Source: Trinickia fusca (lineage in GTDB: Bacteria; Pseudomonadota; Gammaproteobacteria; Burkholderiales; Burkholderiaceae). From it: DNA of 64,000 nucleotides. Below the pieces are notes generated by a model. The model was given only the letters and a program-made list of their open reading frames with translations, was not told where the DNA came from and did not search any database. A program made the translations under genes and the position numbers. The stretch is taken from assembly GCF_003628145.1 (NCBI RefSeq), contig NZ_RBZV01000002.1, positions 1 to 64,000 on the forward strand, given 5' to 3'. Shown here one piece after another: positions 48,691 through 63,756 of the stretch; the first letter of the stretch is position 1; every line of letters begins with the position of its first letter.

Positions 48691-49545
48691 TCAGCGTTCG
48701 CCGGAGGCAGCGGCATCCAGTGCAACCAGCGCCGCCAGTTCGGCCTCATCGAAACCAGCATCGCGCCGGGCGTCGAAATTGAACGGACCTCGCAAGCGTG
48801 GCGCGCGATGCTCGTCGGCAAGCTGGACATAGGCCGCATGCGGATCGAGCCCGCGCCCGTCGCAGAGGTGACGGAACCAGTGATTGCCGATGCGCACATG
48901 GCCGACTTCATCGCGCAGGATCACGTCGAGGATCGCGGCGGAAGCCGTGTCCCCGGCCTGCACGAGGCGGGCGCGGATCGGCGGCGAGGCGTCGAGACCG
49001 CGCGCCTCGAGCGTGCGCGGCACGAGCGCCATGCGTGCGAGCACGTCGCCGCGCGTACGCTCGCACATGTCCCACAAGCCGTCGTGCGCGGGGAAGTCGC
49101 CGTACGCGTGGCCGAATTGGTCGAGCCGCGCCGCAAGCAGCGTGAAATGGTGCGCCTCCTCCGCTGCCACGCGCAGCCAGTCGCCGTAAAACGCCTCCGG
49201 CATGCCCGCGAAGCGCCATACGGCATCGAGCGCCAGATTGATCGCGTTGAATTCGATATGCGCGAGCGCATGCAGCAAGACGGCCCTGCCCGCCTCCGAC
49301 TGCATGCTGCGATGCAAGAGCCGCCGCGGTGCCACGAGCTCCGGTCTCAAAGGACGCCCCGGCAGGCCATCAGGTTCGTCGATCGGCTCGTCCGGATCGC
49401 AATCGAGCTCGCCGGCCAGCCAGCACGCATAGAGTGCGCGCACCGCGCTTGCTTTGGCCGGTGGATCGGGCTCGATCAGCGCGGCTAGCGCGGCACGGCG
49501 GACACTCGATCGGAGCGAGGCAGGAGTAGCAATAGGGTCGGTCAT
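48691..49545 (-). CDS. Ferritin-like DUF455 protein
   Basis: 284 residues from the ATG at 49545 (MTDPIATPASLRSSV). Helical; the metal-binding type residues sit in LAHIEFNAINLALDA, AAEEAHHFTLLAARL and ILRDEVGHVRIGNHWF, i.e. E...ExxH pairs as in ferritin-like diiron proteins. Members of DUF455 include enzymes of tRNA hydroxylation type by structural resemblance only. Function here unknown. Divergent from the gamma carbonic anhydrase gene. Confidence 0.85.
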   Translation of the reverse strand: MTDPIATPASLRSSVRRAALAALIEPDPPAKASAVRALYACWLAGELDCDPDEPIDEPDGLPGRPLRPELVAPRRLLHRSMQSEAGRAVLLHALAHIEFNAINLALDAVWRFAGMPEAFYGDWLRVAAEEAHHFTLLAARLDQFGHAYGDFPAHDGLWDMCERTRGDVLARMALVPRTLEARGLDASPPIRARLVQAGDTASAAILDVILRDEVGHVRIGNHWFRHLCDGRGLDPHAAYVQLADEHRAPRLRGPFNFDARRDAGFDEAELAALVALDAAASGER

Positions 49546-49732
49546 CGGCAAAGTACAACGGGCCAACGGCCCACCCGGGCCGGGGCGCTTTCGAGCAGCG
49601 CGCCGCAGCATGAGAGCGGACCGTTTACAATAAGCGATTCGACTTCCCGCGCATCACGCGATGCGCCGGCGCCAGGCCCTATTTTACCGGCCGATGCGCC
49701 GCCCGAAAGCTTTGCATGGGACCAGAGACATT

Positions 49733-50257
49733 ATGGCGATCTACAAGCTCGGCGAGCATGCCCCCACGATCCACGAAAGTGTGTTCCTGGCCGATACCGC
49801 AACCATCATCGGCCGCGTGACGCTCGAAGAAAACGCGAGTGTCTGGTTCGGCGCGGCACTGCGCGGGGACAACGAGCCGATCACGATCGGCGCGGGCAGC
49901 AACGTGCAGGAAGGTTCGGTGCTGCACACGGACCCGGGTTACCCGCTCGTCGTCGGCGCCGACGTCACGATCGGCCACCAGGCGATGCTGCACGGCTGCA
50001 CGATTCACGAGGGTTCGTTGATCGGCATTCAGGCCATCATCTTGAATGGTGCGGTGATCGGCCGCAATTGTCTGGTTGGCGCCGGCGCGGTCGTCACCGA
50101 AGGCAAGGTGTTTCCCGATCGCTCGCTGATCCTGGGCTCGCCTGCGCGCGTCGTGCGCGAGCTGAGCGACGAGGACGTCGTCCGGCTCCGCCAAAGCGCG
50201 GCAATTTATGTGAAACGCCGTGAAGATTTCAAAGCGCAGCTCGTGCGCATCGGCTGA
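49733..50257 (+). CDS. Gamma carbonic anhydrase-like protein
   Basis: 174 residues from the ATG at 49733. Left-handed beta helix of hexapeptide repeats (ADTATIIGRVTL, GNPxxIGA-type turns) with zinc-ligand histidines in SVLHTDPGYPL and IGHQAMLHGCTI. The YrdA/PaaY-like group binds metal but often lacks measurable anhydrase activity. Followed closely by hslO. Confidence 0.92.
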   Translation: MAIYKLGEHAPTIHESVFLADTATIIGRVTLEENASVWFGAALRGDNEPITIGAGSNVQEGSVLHTDPGYPLVVGADVTIGHQAMLHGCTIHEGSLIGIQAIILNGAVIGRNCLVGAGAVVTEGKVFPDRSLILGSPARVVRELSDEDVVRLRQSAAIYVKRREDFKAQLVRIG

Positions 50258-50335
50258 CGTGATGGCGAACAAGCTCACGCCATGGCTCACGAGCGGTATC
50301 GACGATTGAAGGCAAAAGGATTGAAGGAAAAAGTG

Positions 50336-51286
50336 GTGGAAGATCAGCTGCAAAAATTCATGTTCAGCGCGGCGCCCGTCCGTGGCGAGATCGTTTCGCT
50401 GCGCAACACGTGGCAAGAAGTGCTGGCCCGCAGGCAGTACCCGGGCCCGGTACGGGACATCCTCGGTGAGATGATGGCCGCGTGCGCGTTGCTGTCCGCG
50501 AATCTGAAGTTCGACGGCACGCTGATCATGCAGATCTTCGGCGACGGCCCCGTGAAGATGCTGGTCGTGCAGTGCAGCTCGGACCTCACGATGCGCGCGA
50601 CGGCGAAATTCTCGAACGACCTCACCACCCCGGAAGGCGCGTCATTGCCGTTCGCGGAACTGCTCAACGCGAGCAGCCATGGCCGCTGTGTCATCACGCT
50701 CGATCCGAGCGACAAGCGTCGTGGCCAGCAGCCCTATCAAGGCATCGTGCCCTTGAACGGCGAGGACGGCCCGCTGCAGTCGATCGCGCAGGTGCTCGAG
50801 CACTACATGCATCATTCCGAACAGCTCGATACCCGGCTGTGGCTGGCCGCGAACACCGAGCGCGCGGTCGGCATGCTGCTCCAGAAGTTGCCGGGCGATG
50901 GCGGCATCGTGCCCCACCCGGGCACCCACGATGCGGATACGTGGGACCGCGTCTGCGTGCTCGGCGGAACGCTGTCGCAGGAAGAACTGCTCAAGGAAGA
51001 GCCGCACACGCTGTTCAAGCGTCTGTTCTGGCAGGAAAACGTCCAGCATTTCGCGCCGGCCCCGGCCCGCTTCGAATGCAGCTGCTCGCGCGAGAAAGTC
51101 GGCGCGATGTTGAAAATGCTGGGACGCGAGGAAGTCGATAGCGTGATCGAGGAAACCGGCCAAGTCGAAATTCACTGCGAATACTGCAATCAGCGCTACG
51201 AGTTCGATCCCGTCGACGTCGTACAGCTCTTTACCACCAGCGGTGTATCGGCAGGCATCACGCCTGCCGGCGAACAGCGTCATTGA
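50336..51286 (+). CDS. hslO: Redox-regulated chaperone Hsp33
   Basis: 316 residues from a GTG at 50336, 7 bases after AAGGA; the GTG at 50333 or an ATG at 50282 are alternatives, but the conserved start DQLQKFMF favours the GTG pair. Activated by oxidation to hold unfolding proteins. The C-terminal zinc centre is present as CSC, then CEYC about 35 residues later, the CxC...CxxC redox switch. Core motifs RGEIVSLRNTW and YPGPVRDILGEMMAA fit the family. Confidence 0.94.
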   Translation: MEDQLQKFMFSAAPVRGEIVSLRNTWQEVLARRQYPGPVRDILGEMMAACALLSANLKFDGTLIMQIFGDGPVKMLVVQCSSDLTMRATAKFSNDLTTPEGASLPFAELLNASSHGRCVITLDPSDKRRGQQPYQGIVPLNGEDGPLQSIAQVLEHYMHHSEQLDTRLWLAANTERAVGMLLQKLPGDGGIVPHPGTHDADTWDRVCVLGGTLSQEELLKEEPHTLFKRLFWQENVQHFAPAPARFECSCSREKVGAMLKMLGREEVDSVIEETGQVEIHCEYCNQRYEFDPVDVVQLFTTSGVSAGITPAGEQRH

Positions 51287-51348
51287 GCAGGACGAGCGCC
51301 GCAACCTAGCACCGCCGAGCGAACGCGACGCCTACCAAGGAGGTCGTC

Positions 51349-51738
51349 ATGAATCCCCCCATCCGCCTGCTTCCCGTCTTGCCGCGCGGCAGCGGCGCAC
51401 AGGCGCTGCTCGGCGTGCTAGCTGCCGGCGTGTTGCTGTCCGGCTGTGTCGTAGCGCCTTCGGGGCAGGTCCTGAGCCGGCTCGCCCCCGAACAACCAGG
51501 GGCCGCTGCGCCGGCGCACCCGCTCACCGAGACTGAGAAAAAGCGTTACGACGAGATCGACCAACAGGTCATCAAGGAACAAAACGAAGCGATGGCCGCC
51601 GACGAATGGGCGCGCTATTGGGCACCGAACTACTATCCGGCCTACCCGGCGTACTATCCCGCACCCGTCATGTTCGGCGGGTATTACGGTGGCTGGAACG
51701 GTGGAGTGGGCTACTACAGCCCGGGATGGTGGTGGTAA
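51349..51738 (+). CDS. Tyr/Gly/Trp-rich lipoprotein
   Basis: 129 residues with AAGGAGG 6 bases before the ATG. Lipobox LLSGC at about residues 29-33. After a short helical part (EKKRYDEIDQQVIKEQNEAM), the C-terminus is rich in Tyr, Pro, Gly and Trp (YYPAYPAYYPAP, YYGGWNGGVGYYSPGWWW). Similar envelope lipoproteins occur in Burkholderiaceae; function unknown. Confidence 0.85.
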   Translation: MNPPIRLLPVLPRGSGAQALLGVLAAGVLLSGCVVAPSGQVLSRLAPEQPGAAAPAHPLTETEKKRYDEIDQQVIKEQNEAMAADEWARYWAPNYYPAYPAYYPAPVMFGGYYGGWNGGVGYYSPGWWW

Positions 51739-51824
51739 CAGACGATGAAGACGATGAGGCCGCGACCTGCAACCGCCCTGCAGCACTCGCCCCGTTCATG
51801 AACTCACTCACGAACTAACGCGGA

Positions 51825-52301
51825 TCACTCGCCGCTTTTACCTTTGGGTGCGGCAGCGGCATGCTTGGCCGCAGCCTTCTTATCCTTGTTTTTGTCCGCG
51901 TGCTTCTTGTCGGCCTTATCGCCTTTCAGGCGCGAGACCGGATTCGGCACGACGCTGACGGGCGCAGCCGACACTTCGCCGCGCGTCGACGTGTTGCTCG
52001 GCGCAGCGGATACGACGCTCGGCGTCGAGTTCGGCGACACGAACTGCACGAACACCTCACCGTCCTTGACCATGCCCATCTCGTAACGGGCGCGTTCCTC
52101 GACGGCGGCCGTGCCGTTTTGCAGGTCCTGCACTTCCCCTTCGATCCGCTCGTTACGCACCTTCTCGTCGGCGTTCTTTTGCTGCTGCACGTCCAGTTGC
52201 TCGCGCAACTCGTGCACGCGCAACCAACCGCCATGACCCCACCAGAGCGGAAATTGGATCAGCGCGAGCAGGACGACGAGAACGACAGTGACGAGCCGCA
52301 T
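51825..52301 (-). CDS. ftsB: Cell division protein FtsB
   Basis: 158 residues. One N-terminal membrane span ([20 protein letters not shown]) and a periplasmic coiled coil (about 28-72) as in FtsB, which bridges FtsL and FtsQ at the septum. The [19 protein letters not shown] segment is typical. It is longer than the E. coli protein because of a Ser/Pro-rich then Lys/Ala/Asp-rich tail (about 90-158). Downstream of eno, the usual order. Confidence 0.92.
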   Translation of the reverse strand: MRLVTVVLVVLLALIQFPLWWGHGGWLRVHELREQLDVQQQKNADEKVRNERIEGEVQDLQNGTAAVEERARYEMGMVKDGEVFVQFVSPNSTPSVVSAAPSNTSTRGEVSAAPVSVVPNPVSRLKGDKADKKHADKNKDKKAAAKHAAAAPKGKSGE

Positions 52302-52324
52302 GCGAAAGGTGCCGTAAATTCAAA

Positions 52325-52351
52325 GCCGCCCCGGCTAAAGCACGGGGCGGC
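52325..52351 (-). terminator. Hairpin after eno
   Basis: GCCGCCCCG and CGGGGCGGC flank a 9-base loop, 32 bases beyond the eno stop; on the minus strand it is followed by TTTGAATTT, a weak T-run. It may reduce read-through from eno into ftsB. Confidence 0.55.
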
Positions 52352-52382
52352 GAGCAAAGCGTGGAGAAGCTGGATCGTTCGT

Positions 52383-53774
<1,392 letters not shown>

Positions 53775-53777
53775 TCA

Positions 53778-57185
<3,408 letters not shown>

Positions 57186-57201
<16 letters not shown>

Positions 57202-59741
57202 TAGCGGCGATGCGTGTCGCGATAGCGCTCGAGCGTCAGCACACCGGCATCGAGTTCGATGCGCGCCGCACCGTCGAGATCGGTGCGTGCCAGTTCGATG
57301 CCGCGGGCCGCGAAGCGCGACCAGACGCTCGGATGGGGGTGGCGAAATCGATTGCGATAGCCTAACTGAAAAACCGCGACGCGCGGATCAACCGAATCGA
57401 GGAAAAGTTCGGTCGACGAAGTCTTGCTGCCGTGATGCGCGACGAGCAGCACGTCGGCCGCGAGCGCCTGCGGTGCGCGCGTGCGGAGCAGGCGCTCGAT
57501 GGCGGCATCGATGTCGCCCGTCAGCAACGCCGAGAAACTGGGCGCAGTCACTTTCAGCACGCACGACTGCGCATTCGACTTCGTCGGCAACGGCCCCGCA
57601 TCGGGCCACAGCACCACGAACTCGACGCCGTCCCATTGCCAGCGCTGCCCTGCCGCACAGCGCACCGTCTCGGCCTGGACGGCGCGAGCCGTATCCCACA
57701 GCGCGTTCGCGGACGGCAGGCCGCCCAGCAGTTGCCGAACCCCTCCCACGCCGAGCGCGTCGAGCACGGCCGGCGCCCCGCCCGCGTGATCCGCGTCGGC
57801 ATGGCTGATCACGAGCGCGTCGAGCGTCGGCACCCCATTCGCGCGCAGGTACGGCACGACGAGGCGCTCTCCCGCATGGGTCGACTCCGGGCCAGGCCCC
57901 GCATCGAACAACAGTGCATGGCGGGCCGTCTCGACGACGATCGCCGAGCCCTGCCCGATGTCGAGCGCAGTCAGCCGAAAAGCACCGTGCGCGATGCTTG
58001 CCGGTGGCGGCCACGCCAGCGGCAGCCACGCGAGCGGCGCGCAAAAGCGCAACGGCCAGCCGCGCGGCATCAGACACCACAGAATGCCGGCATAGGCCGA
58101 GAGCCACGCCCACACGCTCGGGCGCGGCAAATGCCACTCGGCCCACGGCTGGCTCGCCAGCGCCGCGAGCATCCGCATCAGCGGCACCAGCAGCGCGTGC
58201 GCACTTTGCCAGGCGAGCGCATCGAGCGGCGCCGGCAGCACGATACCCACCAGGACAGCCGGCACGACGAGCGCGCTGACCCACGGAATCGCCACCGCAT
58301 TCGCGATCGGGCCCGCGATCGACACCTGTGAGAACCACCATGCCGTCAGCGGCGCGAGCCCGATCGTCACCGCATACTGGGCTCGCAAGGCGCTTGCGAC
58401 ATGCTCGCGTGCCGCCGCCATGCGGCCGCGCATCGCAGTGCGCCAGTCGGGCCGCATCCGCTGTTGCGCGCGGGGCCTGTCGGCATCGGCTGTGTCGTCA
58501 GCAGACTCGACGCGCTCCGGGGCGCGAACGCGCAAGCGCGCATGCAACGCGAACAGGATCAGCGCGACGGCGCCGAACGACAGCCAGAAGCCGGCCGTGA
58601 CGACAGCCCACGGATCGACGATCAGCACGAGTGTCCCGGCCCACGCGAGTGCCAACGACGGCGCGACGCTGCGCCCGAGCGCAAACGCGACGCCGCTGAC
58701 GGCAAGCATCGCGAGCGCACGCTGCGCCGGCACGTTGAAGCCCGCCAGGGCCGCATACGCGGCGGCACCGCACACGCCGGCCAGCGTTGCGACGATCGGC
58801 GCAGGCACGATGAGGGGCCACGCGCGCCGGCCTTTCATCGTCAGGGCTGCGCCGAGCCAGATTGACCGCCGCCAGAGCCAGCCCGAGAGCACCGCAATCC
58901 AGCCCGCGACGAAGCCGATGTGCAGCCCCGAGATCGCGACCAGATGACTCGTGCCGGTCCGCCGCAGCACGACGCGCTCCATCTCGTCGATGGCGTCTTG
59001 CGCGCCGATCGCGAGCGCCATCACGATGCCGCGATGCGGCGCATTCGTGAGCACCTCGCCCATCCGCGTACGTAACGCGAAACGCCAGCGGTCAATCGTC
59101 GTGATCAAGCCACCCGCCGTACCGGGCAGTCGTCGCGCCCGTGCCGGCGACGCCACGTAGCCGGTCGCCCTCACGCCGCGCGCGAGCCATGCGGCTTCGG
59201 CATCAGCGCCAGCAAAATTGGCGTAGCCGTGCGGCCGTTTGAGCCGCACCGTCAGGCGCCAGCGATCGCCGGGGACCAGCTCGGGCGCGCCGCGCCCAAA
59301 ACGGTCGATCCAGCTCAACTGCAGGGTGGAAGGAAAGCGGTCGAGACCGGTCGCACGACGCGCGCTTTCGACGTCGACGGCAAACTGCATGCGCACGCCC
59401 CGCTTCTCGAGCACGGGCAGACCGCGCACGTGACCGGTCACGTCGATGTCGCGCCCTTCCCATGCCGTCGGCAGCACCTCGCGCAACCGCAGCTCGGCGC
59501 GCCACGCGGCATAGCCAAAGCCCGTGAGCGCTGCCGCAAGCGCGGCCAGGCCCAACACGCCCGCGCGCCGCCAGCCACCCACTGTTTGCGCGTCACACCC
59601 GGTACGCCCGCGCATGAAGGCGAGCGCGCCAAGCGCAAGACAAACCAGCGCACCCCCACCCCACTCGACACGCGTGGGCAACGCCGCCTGCTGCTGTAAC
59701 ACGACGACCCCGAGCATGAACGCGCACAGCACGACCCGCAT
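57186..59741 (-). CDS. comEC: ComEC/Rec2-family DNA internalisation protein
   Basis: 851 residues. The membrane channel for single-stranded DNA entry in natural transformation. The N-terminal part has an OB-fold-like DUF4131 region, then about eight to ten membrane segments with the competence domain (GIVMALAIGAQDAI, HLVAISGLHIGFVAG). The C-terminal metallo-beta-lactamase-like domain has ALVISHADADHAGG and LLVAHHGSKTSS. Full-length, so a competence machinery is plausible although other com/pil genes are not in view. Confidence 0.93.
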
Positions 59742-59813
59742 CGCCCCTCCCTTCGACGAGCACGCCGCACGCCGCCTCGAGCGAGCCGGCCATGGCGCAA
59801 ACTGTTCGGGGGA

Positions 59814-60602
59814 TTATGCGTGGCTCAGCGCGAGGCGGGGCAGCGCTTCGTGCGCGTTAGCCATCGTGCCAAGGGCCAGCGCCTCGGCCGAGAGGCCGCG
59901 CAGCTCGGCCAGCACGGCGCCGATGCGCGGCACCTGGTCGGGGGTGTTGCGCTCCTTGTATAGCCAAGCCGGCGAGATGTCGGGCGCATCGGTCTCGACG
60001 ACGATGGCCTCGAGCGGCAGCTCGGCCGCCAGACGACGAATCTGACGCGCGCGCTCGAACGTCACGTTGCCGCCGAAGCCGAGCCGCATGCCCTGCTCGA
60101 TGAAGCCGTGCGCCTGCTGAAAGCTGCCGTTGAACGCATGAGCGATGCCGCGCTTGATCGCAAACTGCCGGAGCCCTTTGAGCACGGCGTCTTGCGACTT
60201 GCGCACGTGACAGATGACGGGCAGCTCGAACTCGCGGGCGAGCTTGAGCTGGGCCTCGTAGAAGAAGCGTTGCCGCGCCTCGTCGAGGCCCGGCACGAAG
60301 AAGTCGAGCCCGATCTCGCCGATGCCGACAAAGCGCGGATCGGCCAGGCTCGCCTCGATCTCGGCGCGCAGCGTGTCCAGGTCGCCGTCGGCCGCCCGCG
60401 GCGTATAGAGCGGATGGATACCGAGCGCGTAAGCGCCGCCGTCGAGCGCATGTGCCAGCGCGCGCACGGTCGCGAAGTTGGCGCGTTCGACAGCCGGGAT
60501 GACCATGCGCGAGACGCCTGCCGCCTGCGCCGAGCGCGCCACCGCCTCGCGGTCGGCGTCGAACTCGCAAGCATCGAGATGGCAATGCGTATCGATCCAC
60601 AT
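59814..60602 (-). CDS. TatD-family metal-dependent deoxyribonuclease
   Basis: 262 residues. TIM-barrel hydrolase with MWIDTHCHLDACEF, GIGEIGLDFF, PVICHVRKS, HAFNGSFQQA and VVETDAPD, the metal-site motifs of the TatD group (3'-5' DNase/D-aa-tRNA deacylase-like fold). Subgroup between TatD, YcfH and YjjV not assigned. Downstream of lolD with 48 bases between. Confidence 0.92.
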   Translation of the reverse strand: MWIDTHCHLDACEFDADREAVARSAQAAGVSRMVIPAVERANFATVRALAHALDGGAYALGIHPLYTPRAADGDLDTLRAEIEASLADPRFVGIGEIGLDFFVPGLDEARQRFFYEAQLKLAREFELPVICHVRKSQDAVLKGLRQFAIKRGIAHAFNGSFQQAHGFIEQGMRLGFGGNVTFERARQIRRLAAELPLEAIVVETDAPDISPAWLYKERNTPDQVPRIGAVLAELRGLSAEALALGTMANAHEALPRLALSHA

Positions 60603-60650
60603 GGCGGCACGCCTCGCTATGGAAACGGAGAAACGGGATGCGGCTCGCCG

Positions 60651-61406
60651 TCAGACCGGCACGGACGGCTCTTCGCGCAGCACGCCGTCGCGCAAGCGCA
60701 ACGTGCGGTCGCAGCGCGCCGCGAGATCGGGATCGTGCGTGACGATGATGAAGCTCGTCTCGAGCGTCTCCGACAGCTCCAGCATCAAGTTGAAGACCGT
60801 ATCGGCCGTCGCGCCGTCGAGGTTGCCGGTTGGCTCGTCGGCCAGCACGCAGGCCGGCTTCGTCACCAGCGCGCGCGCGATCGCGACACGCTGCCGCTCG
60901 CCACCGGAAAGCTCGCCTGGACGATGCTTGGCGCGATGCCCGAGCCCGACGCGCTCGAGCGTGGCCAGCGCCTCGCGGCGCGCCTCTTCGGCCGGCAGAC
61001 GGCGAATGCGCAGCGGCATCGCCACGTTGTCGAGCGCGCTGAATTCGGGCAGCAGATGATGGAATTGATAAACGAAGCCGAGCGCGCGATTGCGCAAGTC
61101 GTTGCGCTCACGTTCGGCCAGTTGCGTGAACGGCTTGCCGAGCAGCGACACGCTGCCCGTGCTGGGCTCATCGAGCCCGCCCAGCACATGCAACAGCGTG
61201 CTCTTGCCCGAGCCCGACGCGCCGACGATCGCGAGCTTCTCGCCGCGGCGCACCGTCAGATGTGCGCTCGTCAGTACGGAGACGCTCAGGCCGCCCTGAA
61301 CGAACGATTTCGAAATGCCGCTCGCCTCGAGCACGTATTCGCCTACGCCGGAAGAATTCCGCATGGTTCGGTCGATCCCCGGTTGTTCGATCGTGAGCTC
61401 ATTCAT
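60651..61406 (-). CDS. lolD: Lipoprotein-releasing ABC transporter ATP-binding protein
   Basis: 251 residues. Powers release of outer-membrane lipoproteins to LolA. Walker [11 protein letters not shown]-loop [15 protein letters not shown], signature LSGGERQR, Walker [14 protein letters not shown] and H-loop VTHD are intact. The N-terminal 25 residues precede the usual LolD start ([11 protein letters not shown]), so a later start is possible. Overlaps the end of lolC by 8 bases. Confidence 0.94.
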   Translation of the reverse strand: MNELTIEQPGIDRTMRNSSGVGEYVLEASGISKSFVQGGLSVSVLTSAHLTVRRGEKLAIVGASGSGKSTLLHVLGGLDEPSTGSVSLLGKPFTQLAERERNDLRNRALGFVYQFHHLLPEFSALDNVAMPLRIRRLPAEEARREALATLERVGLGHRAKHRPGELSGGERQRVAIARALVTKPACVLADEPTGNLDGATADTVFNLMLELSETLETSFIIVTHDPDLAARCDRTLRLRDGVLREEPSVPV

Positions 61407-62652
61407 AGCGCAGTGCCTCCGCTGGCCGCACCTTCGCGCCGCGCCAGCTCGGATAAAGCGTCGCCAGTGACGACAGCGCGAACGCGATCACGCCGATTTT
61501 CACCACGTCGCCGGGTATGAGGTCGGACGGCAGCTCGTTAATGAAATAAACGGACGGCGGCAAGAACTGCACGCCGAGCAGATGTTCGATCATCGGTACG
61601 AGCCACGGAATGCTCCACGCGATGAGACAGCCGAGCGCCACGCCCGTGGCCGTGCCGACGAAGCCGATCGTCATGCCTTGCACGACGAAGATCTTCATGA
61701 TCGAGCCCGGCTGCGCGCCGAGCGTGCGCAGAATCGCGATGTCGGCCTGTTTGTTGGTGACGGTCATGACGAGCGACGAAACCAGGTTGAACGCGGCCAC
61801 GGCGATGATCAAGGTCAGGATGATGAACATCATGCGCTTCTCGATCTGCACGGCCGAGAACCACGTCTTGTTCTGCTGCGTCCAGTCACGGATGTACAGG
61901 TCGCCCGACAGCGTGTGCGAGAGCTCGCGCGCGACGGCCGGCGCCTGCTGCATGTCCTTCAGGCGCAGTCGCACGCCCGTGGGCGCCATCAGCCGGAACA
62001 GTGCCTCGGCATCGTGGATGTTGATCAGCGCGAGCGAGCTGTCGTACTCGTAATGGCCCGACTCGAATACGCCGGCCACCGTGAACTGCTTGAGCCGCGG
62101 CAGCATGCCGGCCGGCGTCATCGAGCCTTCGGGCGCGACGAGCGTGATCTTGTCGCCGACCGTCACACCGAGGTTGGCCGCGAGATCGGCGCCAAGCACG
62201 ACGTTGAACTGGCCCGGCACGAGGTCGGTCAGACGCCCGGCCTTCATTTCCTTGCCGATATCGGAGACCTGCGGCTCGAGCGAAGGCTCGACGCCGCGCA
62301 GCGCCACGCCGCTCACGGCGTCCTGACGCGTGAGCAGCGCCTGCGCGTCGACGTAGGGCGCCGCGCCGATGACCGACGGGTTCTGCTTCGCCTCATGCGC
62401 GGTCAGTTGCCATTGGGGCATCGAACCGTTCGGAGAAAACACTTCGACGTGCGCCAGCACCGACAGCATTCTGTCGCGCACCTCTTTCTGAAAGCCGTTC
62501 ATCACGGAGAGCACGACGATCAGCGCCGCGACGCCGAGTGCGATGCCCGACACCGACACGAGCGCGATGAACGAGATGAAGCCGTTGCCCGTCGTGCGTT
62601 TGCCGGCGCGTGTGTAGCGCCAGCCGATCTGCCATTCGTAGGGGAGTTTCAA
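61399..62652 (-). CDS. lolC: Lipoprotein-releasing ABC transporter permease
   Basis: 417 residues from a TTG at 62652, with TAAGGA five bases upstream; this gives [17 protein letters not shown], the expected LolC/E start, whereas the frame's first ATG (62724) adds 24 unrelated residues. Four membrane segments: one at residues about 25-50 and three in the C-terminal third, with a large periplasmic domain between. Only one permease gene is present, as in species with a LolC/E-type (LolF) homodimer. Confidence 0.92.
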   Translation of the reverse strand: MKLPYEWQIGWRYTRAGKRTTGNGFISFIALVSVSGIALGVAALIVVLSVMNGFQKEVRDRMLSVLAHVEVFSPNGSMPQWQLTAHEAKQNPSVIGAAPYVDAQALLTRQDAVSGVALRGVEPSLEPQVSDIGKEMKAGRLTDLVPGQFNVVLGADLAANLGVTVGDKITLVAPEGSMTPAGMLPRLKQFTVAGVFESGHYEYDSSLALINIHDAEALFRLMAPTGVRLRLKDMQQAPAVARELSHTLSGDLYIRDWTQQNKTWFSAVQIEKRMMFIILTLIIAVAAFNLVSSLVMTVTNKQADIAILRTLGAQPGSIMKIFVVQGMTIGFVGTATGVALGCLIAWSIPWLVPMIEHLLGVQFLPPSVYFINELPSDLIPGDVVKIGVIAFALSSLATLYPSWRGAKVRPAEALRYE

Positions 62653-62738
62653 GCGAGTCCTTAAATCCGTTTCCGCCAAACAACCTGCGGCGCCCGGTGC
62701 AGCCGTGCGTCCTCGGGATGCCACCGGTCAAGCGCGAA

Positions 62739-62754
62739 GTTTGCCATACAATGC
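62739..62754. repeat. Left 16 bp direct repeat bounding the second HigBA module
   Basis: GTTTGCCATACAATGC, identical to 63741-63756. Flanking bases differ on both sides. Confidence 0.85.
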
Positions 62755-62847
62755 CGGCGAAGCGCCGACTGGCGCGCCCTTGAGAAATTCAGGCTGACGT
62801 CGTAATTTCCCAAGCAGTCCGTAAGAAACCACGCGCAGCCAAGTAAC

Positions 62848-62872
62848 AAAAAAGCCCGCTCACTGGCAGGCT
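62848..62872 (-). terminator. Terminator of the second HigBA operon
   Basis: On the minus strand AGCCTGC-CAGTGA-GCGGGCT is followed by TTTTTTG, about 65 bases past the higA stop. Confidence 0.8.
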
Positions 62873-62938
62873 CTTGCTTGGGTCGCACGTATGACGTGTA
62901 CCGAATGTGGCGGTTTATTGCGCATGTTTCGCTGAAGA

Positions 62939-63241
62939 TCAAGCGGCCACGGCATGCTGCCTGATCTCCGCAATCTTTTCCGCGCCGATCCGCTCCTTCG
63001 CCATCTCGGTGTCGTAGTGCGTCTGAAGGTTCATCCAGCTTTGCGGATCGATGCCGAAGAAAGCGCCCAATCGAACAGCCGTATCGGCCGTGATGGCGCG
63101 GCCGTGCTTGATGATCTCGTTGATGCGACGCGGCGGCACGTCGATCGCCTTGGCCAGGGCATATTGCGAAATGCCCATCGGCTCAAGCCACTCGAGCGCC
63201 AGAATCTCGCCGGGCGTCGCCAGCGGAACTTCCCGTGCCAT
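62939..63241 (-). CDS. higA: HigA-family antitoxin (XRE HTH)
   Basis: 100 residues. Belongs to the VapI/HigA group (COG3093-like): LATPGEILALEWLEPMGISQYALAKAIDVPPRRINEIIKHGRAITADTAVRLG is compactly LATPGEILALEWL, then SQYALAKAIDVPPRRINEI and GRAITADTAVRLGAFF. It would bind HigB and repress the operon. A different family from the HigA at 33 kb. 21 bases separate it from higB. Confidence 0.92.
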   Translation of the reverse strand: MAREVPLATPGEILALEWLEPMGISQYALAKAIDVPPRRINEIIKHGRAITADTAVRLGAFFGIDPQSWMNLQTHYDTEMAKERIGAEKIAEIRQHAVAA

Positions 63242-63262
63242 AGGTCTCTCCCTTGTGATGGG

Positions 63263-63541
63263 TTAATGGTAGTCGACGATTTCCACATCCGTCGCATTGC
63301 CGTTCGCGAACTTGAAGCACACGCGCCACTGGCCATTGATACGGATGCTGTACTGTCCGACCCGATCTCGCTTAAGCGCCTCCAGCTGGTTGCCGGGCGG
63401 AATCTTCAAGAAGTCGAGATCGGCCGCCGCGTGCAACTGCTGCAGCTTACGCATGGCCACGCCCTCAATGTTGACGAAGCGGGCAACCCGCTTGCCATTG
63501 AAGAGCGCCGCTGTGTCGCGGCATCTGAACGAAGTGATCAT
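63263..63541 (-). CDS. higB: HigB-family toxin
   Basis: 92 residues (MITSFRCRDTAALFNGKRV...). Motifs RKLQQLHAAADLDFLKIPPGNQLEAL and QYSIRINGQWRVCFKF...VEIVDYH are typical of HigB (COG3549), a ribosome-dependent mRNA endonuclease; the C-terminal His/Tyr and Arg residues fit the active site. Unrelated in detail to the HigB at 33 kb, so the two modules are not a recent duplication. Confidence 0.92.
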   Translation of the reverse strand: MITSFRCRDTAALFNGKRVARFVNIEGVAMRKLQQLHAAADLDFLKIPPGNQLEALKRDRVGQYSIRINGQWRVCFKFANGNATDVEIVDYH

Positions 63542-63552
63542 GGCTTAAATAT

Positions 63553-63583
63553 TAACGCGACGCGTTATTAACGTCAAACGTTA
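63553..63583. promoter_or_regulatory. Two palindromic operators of the second HigBA operon
   Basis: TAACGCG-A-CGCGTTA (63553-63567) is perfect, and TAACG-TCAAA-CGTTA (63569-63583) follows after one base. Both share TAACG...CGTTA and lie 12-42 bases upstream of higB, as expected for cooperative HigA binding. Confidence 0.7.
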
Positions 63584-63740
63584 CTAGTGTGCTGCGCGCC
63601 ACTATGCGACCGACTTGTGCCGCAGCAGTCCGAGTTCGTCGAAGCGACGTTCGATCACAGACCAGGCGAGCCCTACTAGTGACAGTTCGCAAACCGTTGT
63701 GCAACAAGCGCTTGGAAAGAGCACGTAAAACGGCAAGACC

Positions 63741-63756
63741 GTTTGCCATACAATGC
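63741..63756. repeat. Right 16 bp direct repeat overlapping a gene start
   Basis: GTTTGCCATACAATGC, same as 62739-62754 with an offset of 1,002 bp. The ATG at 63753 within it starts the next gene. Confidence 0.85.

Noticed and set aside
62661-62942. 93-codon minus frame between lolC and higA
   Set aside because: It spans a terminator and the direct repeat and shows no protein-like pattern.
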